Positions 45,769-58,700 of a stretch of DNA of 64,000 bases are shown here, one piece after another (within the stretch, counting starts at the first letter, position 1; each line of letters starts with the position of its first letter). The stretch lies in assembly GCA_023213395.1 (NCBI GenBank), contig CM041465.1, forward strand, positions 9,610,001 to 9,674,000, read 5' to 3'. The translations under genes were made by a program, and so were the position numbers. The notes under the pieces were generated by a model, which saw nothing but the letters and a program-made list of their open reading frames with translations, did no database searches and was not told the DNA's origin. Origin of the DNA: Cycas panzhihuaensis. Its lineage: Eukaryota > Cycadophyta.

Positions 45769-47470
45769 CTATTCAAACTTCACCCTCTTCAGTGGTTTGG
45801 TGAAGATATCAACCACTTGATCTATTGTGGGGTAATACTCTAGTTGAATTATGCTATCATAAACTAGTTCTCTAGTCCTGTTGACTTTTGTACTTATATG
45901 TTTGGTATGATCATGAAATATAGGATTTTTAGCCATTTGGATTATAGACTGATTATCCACTTGTAAGTTAGTAGTACTTGTTTGAGTGACATTTAATTTA
46001 TTTAATAATTTTCTAAGCCATATCACCTCCTTGCTTGTCTTAGAGGTAGCAATATATTCAGCTTCAATAATTGAGTTTGTAACTAGCTTCTATTATCTAG
46101 ATCTCAATGATATTGGTGTTGTTCCAAGAAATGTTACATACTTGGATATGGATCTTCTTATATCTTTACCTTTATTAAGATTTGAGTCTATATATGTATA
46201 AAGTTTAAATTCTTCATTATATTTATATAACAGACCATATTTACTGGTCATCTTCAGGTACCTCAACACTCGTACTCTAGCTTGCTAATGATTTTGTTTA
46301 GGATTTATCATGAATCTTGTAAGAACACCAATAGAGTGTGCAATATCTGGCCTTATGTTAGTAGTATAGATAAAACTACCTATAAGTTTCCTATAGAGTG
46401 TTGTGTCTACCTCACTAGTATCACCATTAGCTGAGAGTTTAACATTAGGTTCCATAGGTATAACCACTGGTCAAGCATCTTCTAACTAAAACTTTATCAG
46501 AAGATCATTGATATATTTTTCTTGGGAGAGAAACATTTTTCTATTCTTTTGAGTCACTTTAATTCCCAAGTAATATTTCATTGATATGAGGTTAGATAAT
46601 TCAAAAGTTTTAGCAAGGTCCTTCTTCAGCTGGCTAATTACCTATTTAGTATTTCCCATTACTAGCATATCATCCACAAAGATTAAGATGTAAGTGACTT
46701 TATCATTTTAGCACTTGATGAATAATGTTGTATCAATATCTTGATAGTTGTAAACCTCATATCCAAGCTACCTCATTCTTTTAAACAACTTAGTAAACCA
46801 AGCATGAGGGGCTTGTTTTAGGCTATACAAGGACTTTTTGAGCTTGCAAACCTTATGCTACTGTTGACTATCTTATGTTCTTTTAGCTAAGCCATGTAAA
46901 TTTCTTCTTTAAGGTCACTTTTTGAGCTTGCAAACCTTATGCTACAATCGACTATCTCATGTTCTTTTGGCTGAGCCATGTAAATTTCTTCTTTAAGGTC
47001 ACTATTGAGAAATGCAGTCTTAACATTGAGTTGGTGGATTTTCCAACCCTGTTGAGTAGCCAAGGCTATAAGAGTTCTAATTGTAGGCCACTTAGTTATA
47101 GGAGAAAAGATTTTAGTGTAGTTGATGCCTTCCTTTTGCATGAATCCTATTGCTACCAATCTCACCTTATGTTTTTCTAGGGTGCCATCTGATCTGTACT
47201 TATTTTTTAACACCAATTTATTTTGAACTATCTTTCTTCCAAGTGGTAGAATAATAAGCTCCCATGTACTATTCTTGATAAGAGATTGGTACTCTTCATT
47301 CATTGCATTTCTTCAAGCTGCATACTTTATAGCTTCTTGGTATGTTATGGGCTTTTCATTAAGAGCAAGGTGCAATTCTGCTAGTTTAAGCTCAATGGAA
47401 AGTGATTCATGTATCCTTGCTCTATGGGCACTTATAGAGTTAATTTTGCTTATCTCATATGGTTGCATTC
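45769..47470 (-). pseudogene. Cop-6 reverse transcriptase and RNase H, with an internal duplication
   Basis: Reads from about 47460 leftward: RT start (open 46887-47303), catalytic V/M-D-D-M-L near 46670, RNase H to 45769 (open 45769-46026, ending T-K-P-L-K-R-V-K-F-E). An 84-bp tandem duplication (46837-47004) repeats the D-L-K-E-E-I-Y-M-A stretch in frame. Stops disable it elsewhere. Confidence 0.9.
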
Positions 47471-47499
47471 CCTTGTATAGCTAGTAAGCTTCATGAAAA

Positions 47500-48720
47500 C
47501 CTCAAGTTGGGAATGAGGTTTTTATTTCCATAGCCTCTTAGTCTTCATTCTGATCTTGAAAAGGATCATGTGAAATATTTAGTACAAAGGAAGTTAACGA
47601 TGCTAGAGAAGATGGGCTAACCACTAATGTTGGAGAAGGTGATCCTTCTTCTAAGGCTTTGCCTTTGTTAACTTGGTTGTTCTTAAATGATGGTGTTGGA
47701 TGTACATACATCATATGAGAGTCATAACTTGTATCCTCTAGGGCTCTATTATTAGATTCCAAGATTTTGAGAAATTATTTAGCATCCACCACCCTAAATT
47801 TTGGAATCTAGATATCAAATTCAGTAGTATCATTAAATAAGTATAAAGGTATCTTAAAGTTAAGTTTGAGTAATTGATCTTTAGTCTCCATAAAGATATC
47901 TCTAGTGATGATGATTTAACACTATGAAGGTAGAAAAACCTTGTTTCCCTTTTTATCCATAGGGTATCTAATAAATATACTTTTGAGGGCTCTATCTAGA
48001 GCTTATTTTTATCTTCCTCTAAAATGTGATCATAACAAGTAGAGCTAAAAATTTTGAAGTGGAAGATAGAGGGCATTTGTCCATACCACATTTCATATAG
48101 AGAGGGGCCAAGTTTAGAGGGACTAATAGTGTTGATATAATACATGACAGTCTAGATAGCCTCAAACCAAAGATAGATAGGGACATTCTTGTATATTAGT
48201 ATAGCATGAGCCATGTCCATAATGGTCTTATTCATGCACTTGGAAACTCTATTTTGTTGGGGTGTACTTGTAATAGTGGTCTGATGTTTGATCCCATGGT
48301 GATGTAGGTATGATTTAAACTCATTGGAGGTGTACTCCCCACCATTATCAGTCCTGAGTATCTTGATCTTAAATCCTGATTCATTCTCTATGTGGGTCTT
48401 GAAAGCTTGAAATATGGAAAAGGCTTCATCTTTCTTTGTAAGAAAAGCAACCCATACTTTCTTAGTAAAATTATTAATGAAAGTAATATAGTACTACTTT
48501 AGTTTGAGAGAAGCAATATGCATAAGATCACATATATCTACTTGTACAAGCTACAAAGGTTGGCTATATTTTTACTAATTATGAGGAAAGGGTTGTCTTT
48601 GAGATTTGGTAATGATACATGCTTCTTATTTGAAGGGCTTAGAGGAGAGCCTAGGCATACTAGGAAGAGTGTTATGTAGTTCTCTTAAATGATCAATTTT
48701 GATATGGCCTATACGAGCAT
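47500..48720 (-). pseudogene. Cop-6 integrase and linker, broken
   Basis: Linker at 47538-47762 (Ser/Pro-rich). The integrase remnant to about 48720 has the region matching D-N-G-G-E-Y near 48330 and the NRTI/MHK-like region near 48230. Collinear with Cop-1 1408-2560. No long open frame. Confidence 0.82.
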
Positions 48721-48733
48721 GTTATAGGGCTAC

Positions 48734-50371
48734 TTAGCACAACTTTTGAGGAATCAGGGTTGTGGTAAAAGCAGAGTCATCATCAATATAGTTAGATTCA
48801 GAGGATGGTGAGCCAGTTAGGCAGAAATATTTTCCATCAAGAATTCTAGTTATGACTATAGCATTTGAAGGAGGGTGCATGACATAGAGAGTTTGATTAT
48901 TTGTAGTTACACTTAGATTAAATCCACAAGGGACAAGGGTGGACAGGGAAAGTAGGTTTTGTTTTAGAGCAAGAATATATAAAACATCAACAAGGATAAA
49001 ATCTAAACGGCCTGGGAGTTTCAGGCAAATAATTCTAAGTCCTTCAACTGGCCAAGATGATTTGTCAGCCATGCACACAACACCATGAACTTTAGAGTTA
49101 AAATCCTAAAAGAACTAGTGATGAAAATTCATATGTTGTGTTGCTCTAGTATCCATGACCTAAGATGAAGTATTTAAGATGGAACTATTTACAACTCCAA
49201 GTGGTGAAGGCCAATGTAAATAAGTATAACCACAATGAGCCTCAATATACTTAGTGGATCTGTCAATAATATTTGATGAAGTGGTCCCAATTTTTTGAAG
49301 GTATGCATAAGAAAATTGTATTCTACCAAAAGCATATTCAAAAGAAGTATTATCAACATTATGTGCACCATCGCGTTGTTGATAGCTTGGTAGTTTGTTG
49401 GTGGCAATTCTATAATTTTTAGCATAATGTCCTTTTTTATGACACTTTTAACACACAATTATTTGATTTCCAGTCTCACAAGAAGTATTAGGCTAGCTAG
49501 ATTATCTTTGATTGATGGATCTAGGTCTAGGTTGATTATTTTGGCCTTGGCCTTGAGACTATTTTTGTTAGAGTTGAGGAGCCTGTTGACCATGAGAACA
49601 TTGTCCTTGTTGTCTACCTCTACCTCTTCTATGGGAATTCCCACCTCTATGAGAGGATTGACCTTAATTTTTGGTATAAAAGAGATCTTCTTATACTTTA
49701 AAAGAAGCACCTATTGGATCTAATATAGTGGCAAATTTGGTATTAAAGGTCTTATTAAATTTGATGAACTTATCAACAGGAGCCTCAAAGTTTAGGGTCT
49801 TTAAGGTGCTACTAGATTGAAGACTTCCCAGTAGATTTTTATAATCTGGGATATGTAGACATGATTGAATCAAGAAATCCCATGTAATACATTGAGTCTT
49901 GAAATCTTTATCGATGACTTACTTGATTAGAAGAAGGATATTGATTATCTCACTTGTGTATCCTTTCTACATTTTCAATTTATTCATCTTCAACACTAAG
50001 TGAACAAATTCTAAGTCTGATTTAGTGTCAAAGCTCTTCTTTAGAACTTTAAGAGTTTTCCATGCTATATCATGTACAACTTTAATAATGAGATTATATA
50101 TGGAATAATTATTGATAAGAAGCATCCCTATACAGATTTTATTATCATCAAGTTCCCATCAGTATTTGGCTATAGCTTTAGTGGGAGCAGTTGGAGAAGT
50201 TTCTCTAGAAGTAGGTGTGGTAGCTATAGCAGCAACAAATGGTATAAGCTACAAGTGATATCTATAAAGAGCTTCATACTTTGTAGCATTTCTAATACCA
50301 GTAAACCACATGTCCTAATTTTATTTCTCTTTAAGAATGCAATTTATATTTTACTTAAACTATGAAGACAT
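48734..50371 (-). pseudogene. Cop-6 gag and protease, broken
   Basis: The gag start codon at 50371 matches Cop-1 11218; here the second gag block (50160 leftward) is not interrupted and supplies the empty-site reference for Gyp-1. The zinc knuckle near 49430-49460 has lost its first Cys, where Cop-1 keeps it. Protease C-terminal part open at 48734-49078. Several stops in gag. Confidence 0.86.
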
Positions 50372-52364
50372 GGTGTCTTTTAAGAAGGGAAGAAATGAAT
50401 AAGGGACTATAAAAGTGATGGTAATAAATAACCAATCACTATTTATAAATGGAAGATGCAATGAAGTAGTATAGTAAAAGGAAGAAAAAGTAAGAATGTT
50501 TGCTCAAAGATAAAGGAAGCAACATAGAGAAAAGTCACCAATGCTTATGACAAATATTAACCTGACACAGTAGGAATATGAGAAGCATTATGATGAAAAT
50601 TGGTCACCAACACTTGTGGAAAATATTAACCTAACACAATAGGAATATGAGAAGTACTATGATTATGATTATGCTATGGATTACTTTTTACAAATAAGTA
50701 AGTGATCAATATATAAGATTGTAGGCCAATGTGGAAGCTGACATCATTAGGTATACACAACTTAAAACTAAAATATAGGATATGTAATCAACCTAATAAC
50801 CTCTAACTTATGTCTAACATGTAGTTAAGGTTATTGAAGGGATGCTTAGGCTTTTAGTAGAATTAAGTTAGCCTTTACCTGTGATACCTACAATTGTTCT
50901 TGGTGATAAAATCCAAGTCACAATAGAGCCCAAGTACTCCCAATCCTCACCTAATTTACTAATAAGTAGCTATATACCTCCTTCAAAGAGTGGTACGTAT
51001 ATACCGATGGCTATGATGAACATTGAATCAGATATATTTTAATCTTGTATTAAAGTTTTAGTTTTCCTAGTTGGTTATCAGGATGATCCCTGATTAAGAC
51101 ATGATGGTATAGCTAACCAATCCTCACTAATATTCTAGCTCAGTCTAGTCCTAACTTAAAACCCACATCTCCTTTATGGCATGACATTCTACCAACCAAG
51201 GTATCTCAACCTTGGTGAGTAAGTGAACATGTACAAGATGGTAGAAAATAATGTACGTGAGACATTCCTTTTAGAGAGAGTAAGAAGATTATCGAATTTA
51301 CATCAAATGTACATATAACTAAAAATAGAGTGCTTGCTTGGAGTACCTTTGGAGTGCTTGCTTGAAGTGATTTTGGAGTGATGAAATGAAATGTTGACAA
51401 CTAAGTGAGAACATAAGATATTACTTTGATCCATGTGTTTTTTTACTCACTTTTACAATGGGTTTTCAATCCTTAAAAAAAAGAAAGAAGTTTTTTTCAC
51501 TTTTTTTTTTTTCTTTACAAAATAGTAATCTTCATTAAAATTACAATAACTTTCTCCTACAATAATGAAATTGAGTGCAAATTTTTGTATTGCATACTAT
51601 ACTTAGAGCTGCATCTTTAGGAAATAGAATCAAGTCTAAATGAGTTATGTAAAGGTTTTGGTAGTCCTATAAAGTAGATAGAACATATTTTTCCAAAATT
51701 CTTACTAACAATAACTACTATTCACTAAAATAGTAATAACTTTCTTATACAACAACAAAATTAGATCGTAGTTTTTGTGCTAGAAACTAGACTTAAAGCC
51801 TTGTCTTTAATAATTAGAATTAAGCTAATTAAAGCTTTGTAGATGTTTTGGCAGACCTATTAAATTTAGTAAATGGATTTAATTTTTATAGAAAATTTAG
51901 CTTACAAATATCTCATCAATATATGATACCATATGAAATTTCCATCATTTTTAATCACCAGGATCCTAATATGGACAAGGTGAGAGAATACAATGATGGA
52001 TATTTTAAATGGCTCTAAATTCTTACAAGAAATGGGCAGAACCTCTCCTTACAGATATTCTTCTAAATTCTAAATTTTTTTTTGCAGCATTTCCCCTTGT
52101 TAAATGGACAAAAAGAGGGGAAAGAAAAGAAGAATTAGATAACATAAATGGCTACCAAAGGATTGGAATCCTTAGGCCTTACAACTCCTTGTATTATGCT
52201 TCCAAACCTATAAAAGAAAATGGGAAAGTAAATAATACTAAATATGTTATGATAAAAAAATTTAAAAAATTTCTAAATCCACTTTTACAATCTCCCTCAC
52301 CACATGGATTGTGGGAGAGAAGGAAGTGATGGTTCTATTATAAGTAGGAATATGAATGAAGTAA
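50372..52364 (-). other. Cop-6 long untranslated leader
   Basis: About 2 kb, collinear with the Cop-1 leader, including the 70-bp duplication (50535-50665), the short GGAGTGCTTGCTTG repeats (51330-51385) and a diverged pair near 51540-51920. An open frame on the plus strand (52009-52329) is not kept in Cop-1 and is not trusted. Confidence 0.8.
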
Positions 52365-52376
52365 GTTTTAACACCA
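52365..52376 (-). other. Cop-6 primer binding site remnant
   Basis: Minus strand TGGTGTTAAAAC, two bases from the LTR, decayed from the tRNA-Met complement. Confidence 0.6.
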
Positions 52377-52378
52377 TA

Positions 52379-52601
52379 TGAAAAGAGTGGATCTATCCTT
52401 CATCTTTATGTATTAAACACAACAAAAAACATGAGAGCAAGAGAGACTTGAGAGAAAGAGAGTAGCTCTCACCAAATGGGGAGGTAAGAATGAGCCTCCT
52501 CTATTGAGATTTTACTTTTATATTGAGAGAGGGAGTATTAGAGTTAGGTGAAATAAAATTACACATAATGCATATGAAGTGCATTTCACTTAAGTGATCT
52601 A
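52379..52601 (-). mobile_element. Cop-6 5' LTR, truncated
   Basis: The first 223 of 298 bp (plus-strand reading), ending at AAGTGATCTA. The rest is replaced by element G sequence, so no target duplication can be read. Confidence 0.88.
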
Positions 52602-52602
52602 G

Positions 52603-52972
52603 GGTTTATAATAACACATTGCTATGCCATGTTAAATATTGATATATATATTGGTGAAACAATGATATCAAATCATAAGGATATATACATAAACATTATG
52701 CAATACAAGATATAAAACATATCAAACATAATCAACACACATAAACATTATAACTAAACACCAAATATTAATGTGGAAAATGTTGGAGTCTAGCTCCACT
52801 CTATTGAGTGCATAATAAAGTACACCCCTTCCTCTCTCAAATTTCTCAAGAGTATATGTGAATATTTATAGAACAATCTACCTCGTTATGAGCCTATCAT
52901 ATTTCAAAGCCTTTTTAGCTTCTAATAAGAGGCTATCATTAATAATTATACCTTTATTGCATTAACTAATAA
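52603..52972 (-). repeat. Element G terminal-type repeat, copy 1
   Basis: About 370 bp from TTTATAATAACACATTG to ATTGCATTAAC, matching 55914-56303 in order with moderate divergence. Its outer part is missing relative to copy 2. Confidence 0.7.
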
Positions 52973-55830
52973 TTTTATATTAGAGAATATTAAGCATTAA
53001 CTACATGTAAATAACACCACGTATTATAATAGTCTCATCCTTAATGTTTAACACCTATAATTTGTAAATATTTAAGTCTTAACTTTACATCTATTATAGA
53101 ACCTATATCACCTACAAGTTAAAAAATCATACTTGCCTCTTACAAGCATGACCTATCAAATAAGGTATCAACTTATCATGAAACCAACTATTAAATTAAT
53201 CATGAAACCAACCAACCACCTACAATTATAGCTTTAACACATCATGATATATAAATTTTTCTCCTCAACCATATCAAAAATTTTCTTCAAGATTAAATAT
53301 AAGTTAATGTACTTGCTAGTTCTCTAGAATGACCTTCTCTATGCATGGTCTATCAACATGTATAGCTTTTACCTATTCCCATTCTTCTTATTTTTAGCTC
53401 TTCTATATCTTGAGGAGATAAACCTAGCTAAAAATCCCTCAACTCCATCTATTATACTATAGAATAATCATACAAGAATGGCTATCTAACCATAACAATG
53501 TGATAAGTTGATAGGTCTAAACAACTTCATAGCCTCCACCTATAAACCTGTAAACAACCAACACTTCCACTCTTATGAGTATGTGCTGTCCCTATGTTAG
53601 TGATTTTACACTTATATGTGCATTCTCTCTATTGATAATTATGCACAAATATATCTGTGATCTCTAAGTAATGCCTCTCCATCAGTGATTTTATACTTGC
53701 ATATGTATTACCTCTTTAATAATGATTCTACACATACTTGCTTCTTAAACATTTGACACTATAACATCACATATTAGGTGAAATAAATCCAACACTTAAT
53801 CTAAGAATCATCAAATAACTAGAGCCCTTAACATCATCTAGGTGGTAAATAAACTAGATGTGCAAAATAAAATGCCATTTAACTAGTGCTTCATATCACT
53901 ATATCAAATTATATTCAAGGGAGTTTCTAGCATCCCTTTTAAACAACATTAAAATTAAGCCTTAAACCATCATTAATAAGCTTTATTGTATACAATTCTA
54001 ATGAAAACTTATCTCTATTCACCAAGAAGAAGTCATTTGCATTATTGCATGCATTCATAAGTCTTTAAAACCATTAAACATGCCAGACCAATTCTTTAAA
54101 TACTCAAAAATTATAATTTTCACCCTATTAAAATCACTTTAATCAACTTTATTAATTAAAAATTATACCATGTAATCTCTGAAACATTTCTTGTGACTAA
54201 GCATTTCTACCATCTCAAGGTGCTCTTTCCAATGCAATTAATACCATCTCAATCCAACATCCAAGTGAAAATTTATGGTCAAAATAATGATATAATGTCA
54301 TAGAAAACTTCACCATATTATCTAATTAGATTTAGTTTAGCAAACTATACATAATTTTTTTTTATTATTAAAGTCTAAAATTTTGACCTCATCTTTATAT
54401 ATATGATGATGAACTAGGGCAAAATTGAAATGGGAAATTGATAAAAAACATGATCAAAATGATTTATTTCTACTACAAGATCATTATCAATGGCATGACC
54501 AACCATCTCTTCATGGATTATGATCATGATTTGATTTTCCATGTCATAAGAGACTATTCCCTTCATGATTGAGGATAGGTTTCTCTTCTATGATGCCTTC
54601 TTCTTAGTTGTGGATAAATTTTAATTCTCCACATAGGTGATAGGTGTAGGTATTTATGTAGTCTTCAATGTAAGGATGCCATTCATGGTTAGCTCTTTTC
54701 ACCTATTATAGATGCCTCTACATCTTCTATAACTATTTGCAATCCATCTTCTACATTGTTCTTAGTTGAGCATAGATAGGGACAAATCCTCTTTGTTTCA
54801 TATCCTCCTTTAACAACTACAACTCTTTCTCTTTATTAAGTGGTGGGTATTTAACCATAAAACCTATGGAATATGGGCATGCCTCCACCCTCCAATGGCT
54901 AGCTTTAAGATCTTCTATGTAATCTTCATGTTAGTTTCTTCATTAGATAACTATGGCTCTAACTTTCTCTTTATAGATGGTTATCTTCCATGACTGAGCT
55001 TTCTCTTCATCTGTGGGTAGTGCTTATAAGGATCTTTCTTAGCTAGATGAAAATCTTCATGTTGTTGGTGGGTGTATCACATGGGCATCTCTTCTCCTCA
55101 TTTCATATAGGCTTTCATCATTCTCTATGGGTTTTTACATGCCCTTCTTCATTCTTTGCTTGTTTTTCATAGCTAAATTTATCTTCAACTATTTCCTCCA
55201 TTTTCTATGTAAGAGAGATATCATTAGTTATCAACTATCCTTCTATTAAACTTGAAATTTGGTGAGGTGATTAGTCTCATAAAACATCAACTACATTTTT
55301 AAGAGATTAGTTTGTAAACCTGAACTTAACCTATTCATCTTTATCATATTCTATGGACTTACTAAGAACCTCTTCCCATGCCAATAATAATAGTTAGATA
55401 GGGATGTCATTTTGGTCTTCTCTAACTGCTTATCCTTTAAAAACTAGTAAACCACAATTTATGTACAATAGGTTCTACCCTTTTATATTCATAAAAACTA
55501 TGTGCATAGTATGATAAATGAATATTAAGAAATAACCAATAAATAACATACCATGTAATAAGATTGGATCATCAAGCCCTCTTTAATAAGGTCCTTATAC
55601 TAGCTCATACTAATTTTATCATCCTAACACTGACAAAATGTTAGCTCTCTCATACTATATAACTTCCACTAGGTTTAATGGGACCAACATACTTTGAGTA
55701 CTCTTACTTAATGCACATCTAATCTATAATAGAATTTCATGTGACAAACTCGTATATGTAGACTCTAAATCAACATGGATAACAACCTATCTTAAATAGG
55801 CATTCCACATCTAGACCGTCGATACCATCT
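52973..55830 (-). mobile_element. Element G internal region, no recognised protein
   Basis: About 2.9 kb between two direct repeats. On the minus strand it begins with a primer site. A loosely open, Lys/Glu-rich and Trp-or-stop-rich stretch runs across about 54700-55500, but no gag, protease, RT or integrase motif could be recognised. Probably a non-autonomous or eroded LTR element. Confidence 0.45.
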
Positions 55831-55842
55831 GTTCTAATACCA
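55831..55842 (-). other. Element G primer binding site candidate
   Basis: Minus strand TGGTATTAGAAC, the tRNA-Met complement with one C-to-T and one G-to-A change. It implies right-to-left orientation with the 5' LTR at about 55848-56303. Confidence 0.68.
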
Positions 55843-55913
55843 AATCTTAAAATATAGTACAAGTAAAACATATTCTCATATCAACTATAAGACAAACAAG
55901 TTAATCATAGGTC

Positions 55914-56303
55914 CACGATTTATAATAACACATTGTTATGCCATGCAAATCAATGATATATTAGTAAAAGAATGATATTAAATCATAAGGATATATACAT
56001 AAACATTATGCAATATAAGATATAAACCATATTGAACATAATCAACATGTATACACATGACCATGGGATACTGGGTATAAATGTAAAAAGTCTAAACTAG
56101 GGAAAAATCATAAGAGAAGATTAGAGGCTATCTCCACTCTAATATCCATATAATAAAGTACATTCATTCCTCTCTTAAATTTCTCATGTGGTTGTATATA
56201 TATTTATAGGATAATCTACCTCATAATGAGCCTATCATATTTCAAAGCCCCTTTACCTTATAATAGGAGGTTACCATTAACAATTTTGTGTTTGTACATT
56301 AAC
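55914..56303 (-). repeat. Element G terminal-type repeat, copy 2
   Basis: About 390 bp matching copy 1. The LTR probably begins near 55848, so copy 1 lacks about 65 bp of it. Confidence 0.68.
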
Positions 56304-56639
56304 CTACATGTTCTCCTCTTGCCTTCAATAGAAATCAAGTAAGAAGAAAATACACAAGAGAATAACAATCATATTATGAAGACAACATGTTTATTTTACC
56401 AACATGGAAGCATAAGTATGGTATATAATAGATTGAGGTAAACCTTACTTTATTACCAAGAAGGTGATTATATCAATCTAAGAAGGGCTAAGCATAGGCT
56501 TGAACTATAATAATTAAAGAACCCTTAACCCAATGTGTAATGAGAGATATAATAGAAGAAGGGAGGAAAAGCCTAATACACTCTCATATACCCATCATAT
56601 GCATCAAATATTCTTTTATAGTTTCCCCCTCCCCCCTCT

Positions 56640-56745
56640 AACCATTTTCCAACTAACTTCCAACTAATTCCCAACTAACTTCCAACTAATTTCCAACTAA
56701 CTTCTAACTAATTCCTAGATAACTTATAACTAACTCATAATAATA
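56640..56745. repeat. Short tandem array of AACTAACTTCC type
   Basis: About nine imperfect units of 10-12 bp (CCAACTAACTT, CCAACTAATTC). Confidence 0.85.
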
Positions 56746-56779
56746 ATTTATTAATATTAACAATAATTACACCATCCAT

Positions 56780-57055
56780 CATAATTACAATTATGATCTG
56801 ATTATAACTTGATTATAGTTATGCCCCAATTATGACCTAATTACACTTGGTATTATAATTGTGACCCAATCGTACTTATGCTCTAATTGTAACCTAGTTG
56901 CACTTGCTATTGTGATTATAACCTAGTTACACTTATGCTCTAATTCTGCCCCAGTTGCACTTGTTATTGTGATTTTGACCTAATTGTATTTGTGATTATA
57001 ATCACAACTTAATAACACTTGTAACTATGATCTAGTTGCACTCTCACTTGTGATT
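56780..57055. repeat. Degenerate repeat field (ACCTAATTGCACTTG type)
   Basis: Repeated words such as CTAGTTGCACTTG and TATTGTGATTATAACC at irregular spacing of about 30-50 bp. It resembles in style the LTR array of Gyp-1 read in reverse. Confidence 0.7.
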
Positions 57056-57589
57056 TTTTAATCATCCTTTGGTTTCAAACCTAAATTTCCTAACAAATCT
57101 ATGTATTTTCACCCATACACATCTCCCCTATCATAAAACTAATGAGTATCCTCACTCATTCCAAAATTGTAAAATTTTTTCTAAATCCTTTATCCCCCCA
57201 AAAATTTTAAAATCAATAATATTTTAATACATAGGTGACCTTGCTTTATCAACAAGTCTTATTATAATGATATCAAAGCTTGATTATGATTTACTGAGAC
57301 ACATTTTGATAGTGTACTTCTCCTCCTAGGTCATTTATCTCCTCTTGATGTACCCTATTTTTTGATGTTTTATGGACTCACCTTTTTCACTTCTCTTCTT
57401 CTATCTACTTTTTTACATTATCTTTTGCAGAGGTGTCTCTTTTTACTTCTCTTATTCTAACTACTTTGTTACACCATGGTCATATTGAATACACTTCTAT
57501 ACTTTCCATAATGAGGATGAAGTTCATATGAGGTCACAAATATTAACTAGAATACATGGGTAATAAGTTGTTGCATTTGATATTTGCTA

Positions 57590-58700
57590 GAATGTCTCTT
57601 AGATACATAGTTCATCATCATAAGTTCATACAAGACATAACCATCCATTAACATACTTCTTGCACTTGAGTCCTTCTAGGGCATTGATTCGATATGTACC
57701 ATTTAAAATGCCTTCTAAAATTATGAAAGGACCTACCAATTTTAGAGCAAATTTAGGGAGAAAATCATGCAAATATTCAAGTTTAAGGACATTGTCTTTG
57801 AGGGTAAATTTTTAGGGCTATAGATGTTTATCATGGGCCCTTTGGACTTTATCCTTAGAAGAAATGCTTTTCAAATATGCATTAAGGCAACTTTTATCCA
57901 AGGCTTCCAAATCAAGAAGGTATACTTAACGATGCCACTTTTCATCAACAAACTATTTTAGTGACATTATAAAGAATAGGATCTTGACTTTAAGTGGAAG
58001 GATTTCTTCTAACTCATAGATAAGAGAGAAATGTGTCATGCTTGTGGCAATGTATATGGATGTGCAATAAGCTCATAATATGGGATACAACTACTAGTGC
58101 TAATCTCATTGAGATTTAGATACTATTTTCTTTAGAATTGACATCAACATTTTATTGAATGCCTTGATTTGCCCATTTTCCTAAGGGTAATAAGGTGACA
58201 AGGTCTTGTGGCTAATGTGAATTTTATCACATAATTCATTGACTAATTTATTATAGAATAAAATTTTGTTATTTGTGATCAAAATGTTTGAGACCCCAAA
58301 ATGACAAATGATATGCTGAAAGAGGAATGACTTTTACCCACTTGGTGAAATACCTTATCATAGTCAAGACTAACTTGTATTATGAAGAGGATGGTGGTAT
58401 GATATCCCTAATTAAATCCAAGAACCACTAGGATATGGGCCAATTTAAAATAATTACATATGAAGCTTCAAAGGCTTAATGCATAATGTTAGAATGTGCT
58501 TGGCTTGAACATAGGCATGGGCATCTTTAAATAGGGTGGGTTAAAAGAAACCCATCTATAGGATCCTTTATGCCATTTATTGTCCATTGAAATTCCCTCT
58601 ATAGATGTTATCATGGTAGTTGTAGAGGATCTAATACATTTCTTTAGAGTTGACACATTTGAGAAGAACTCCTTTAAATGATCATTGGTAAAAGGTATCA
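57590..58700 (-). pseudogene. Element H integrase (Tat/Ogre-like gypsy), decayed
   Basis: Core pieces at 57990-58480: P-Y-Y-P then N-G-Q-I-K-A-F-N-K-M-L and I-L-K-K-I-V-S-K-S-Q, followed by A-Y-C-T-S and F-S-L-I-Y. The C-terminal module at 57650-57960 has F-T-L-K-D-N-V-L-K and a G-P-F-I-I-L-E-G sequence. These patterns, with V-S-K-S-Q after the E region, are those of the Tat/Ogre branch. The catalytic Glu reads Lys. Open part at 58489-58701. Confidence 0.8.

Larger units (their letters stand above)
56309..57121 (-). mobile_element. Candidate 3' LTR of Tat/Ogre-like element H
   Basis: TGTTCTCC to CCATACACA (inverted TGT/ACA ends), with TCTCCCCTA, the reverse of a polypurine tract, directly right. 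It contains two degenerate repeat fields. There is no partner LTR in the window, so the left border is a guess. Confidence 0.42.

Noticed and set aside
52009-52329. Plus-strand open frame of 106 codons.
   Set aside because: It lies in the Cop-6 leader, antisense to the element, and the matching Cop-1 region has no such frame.
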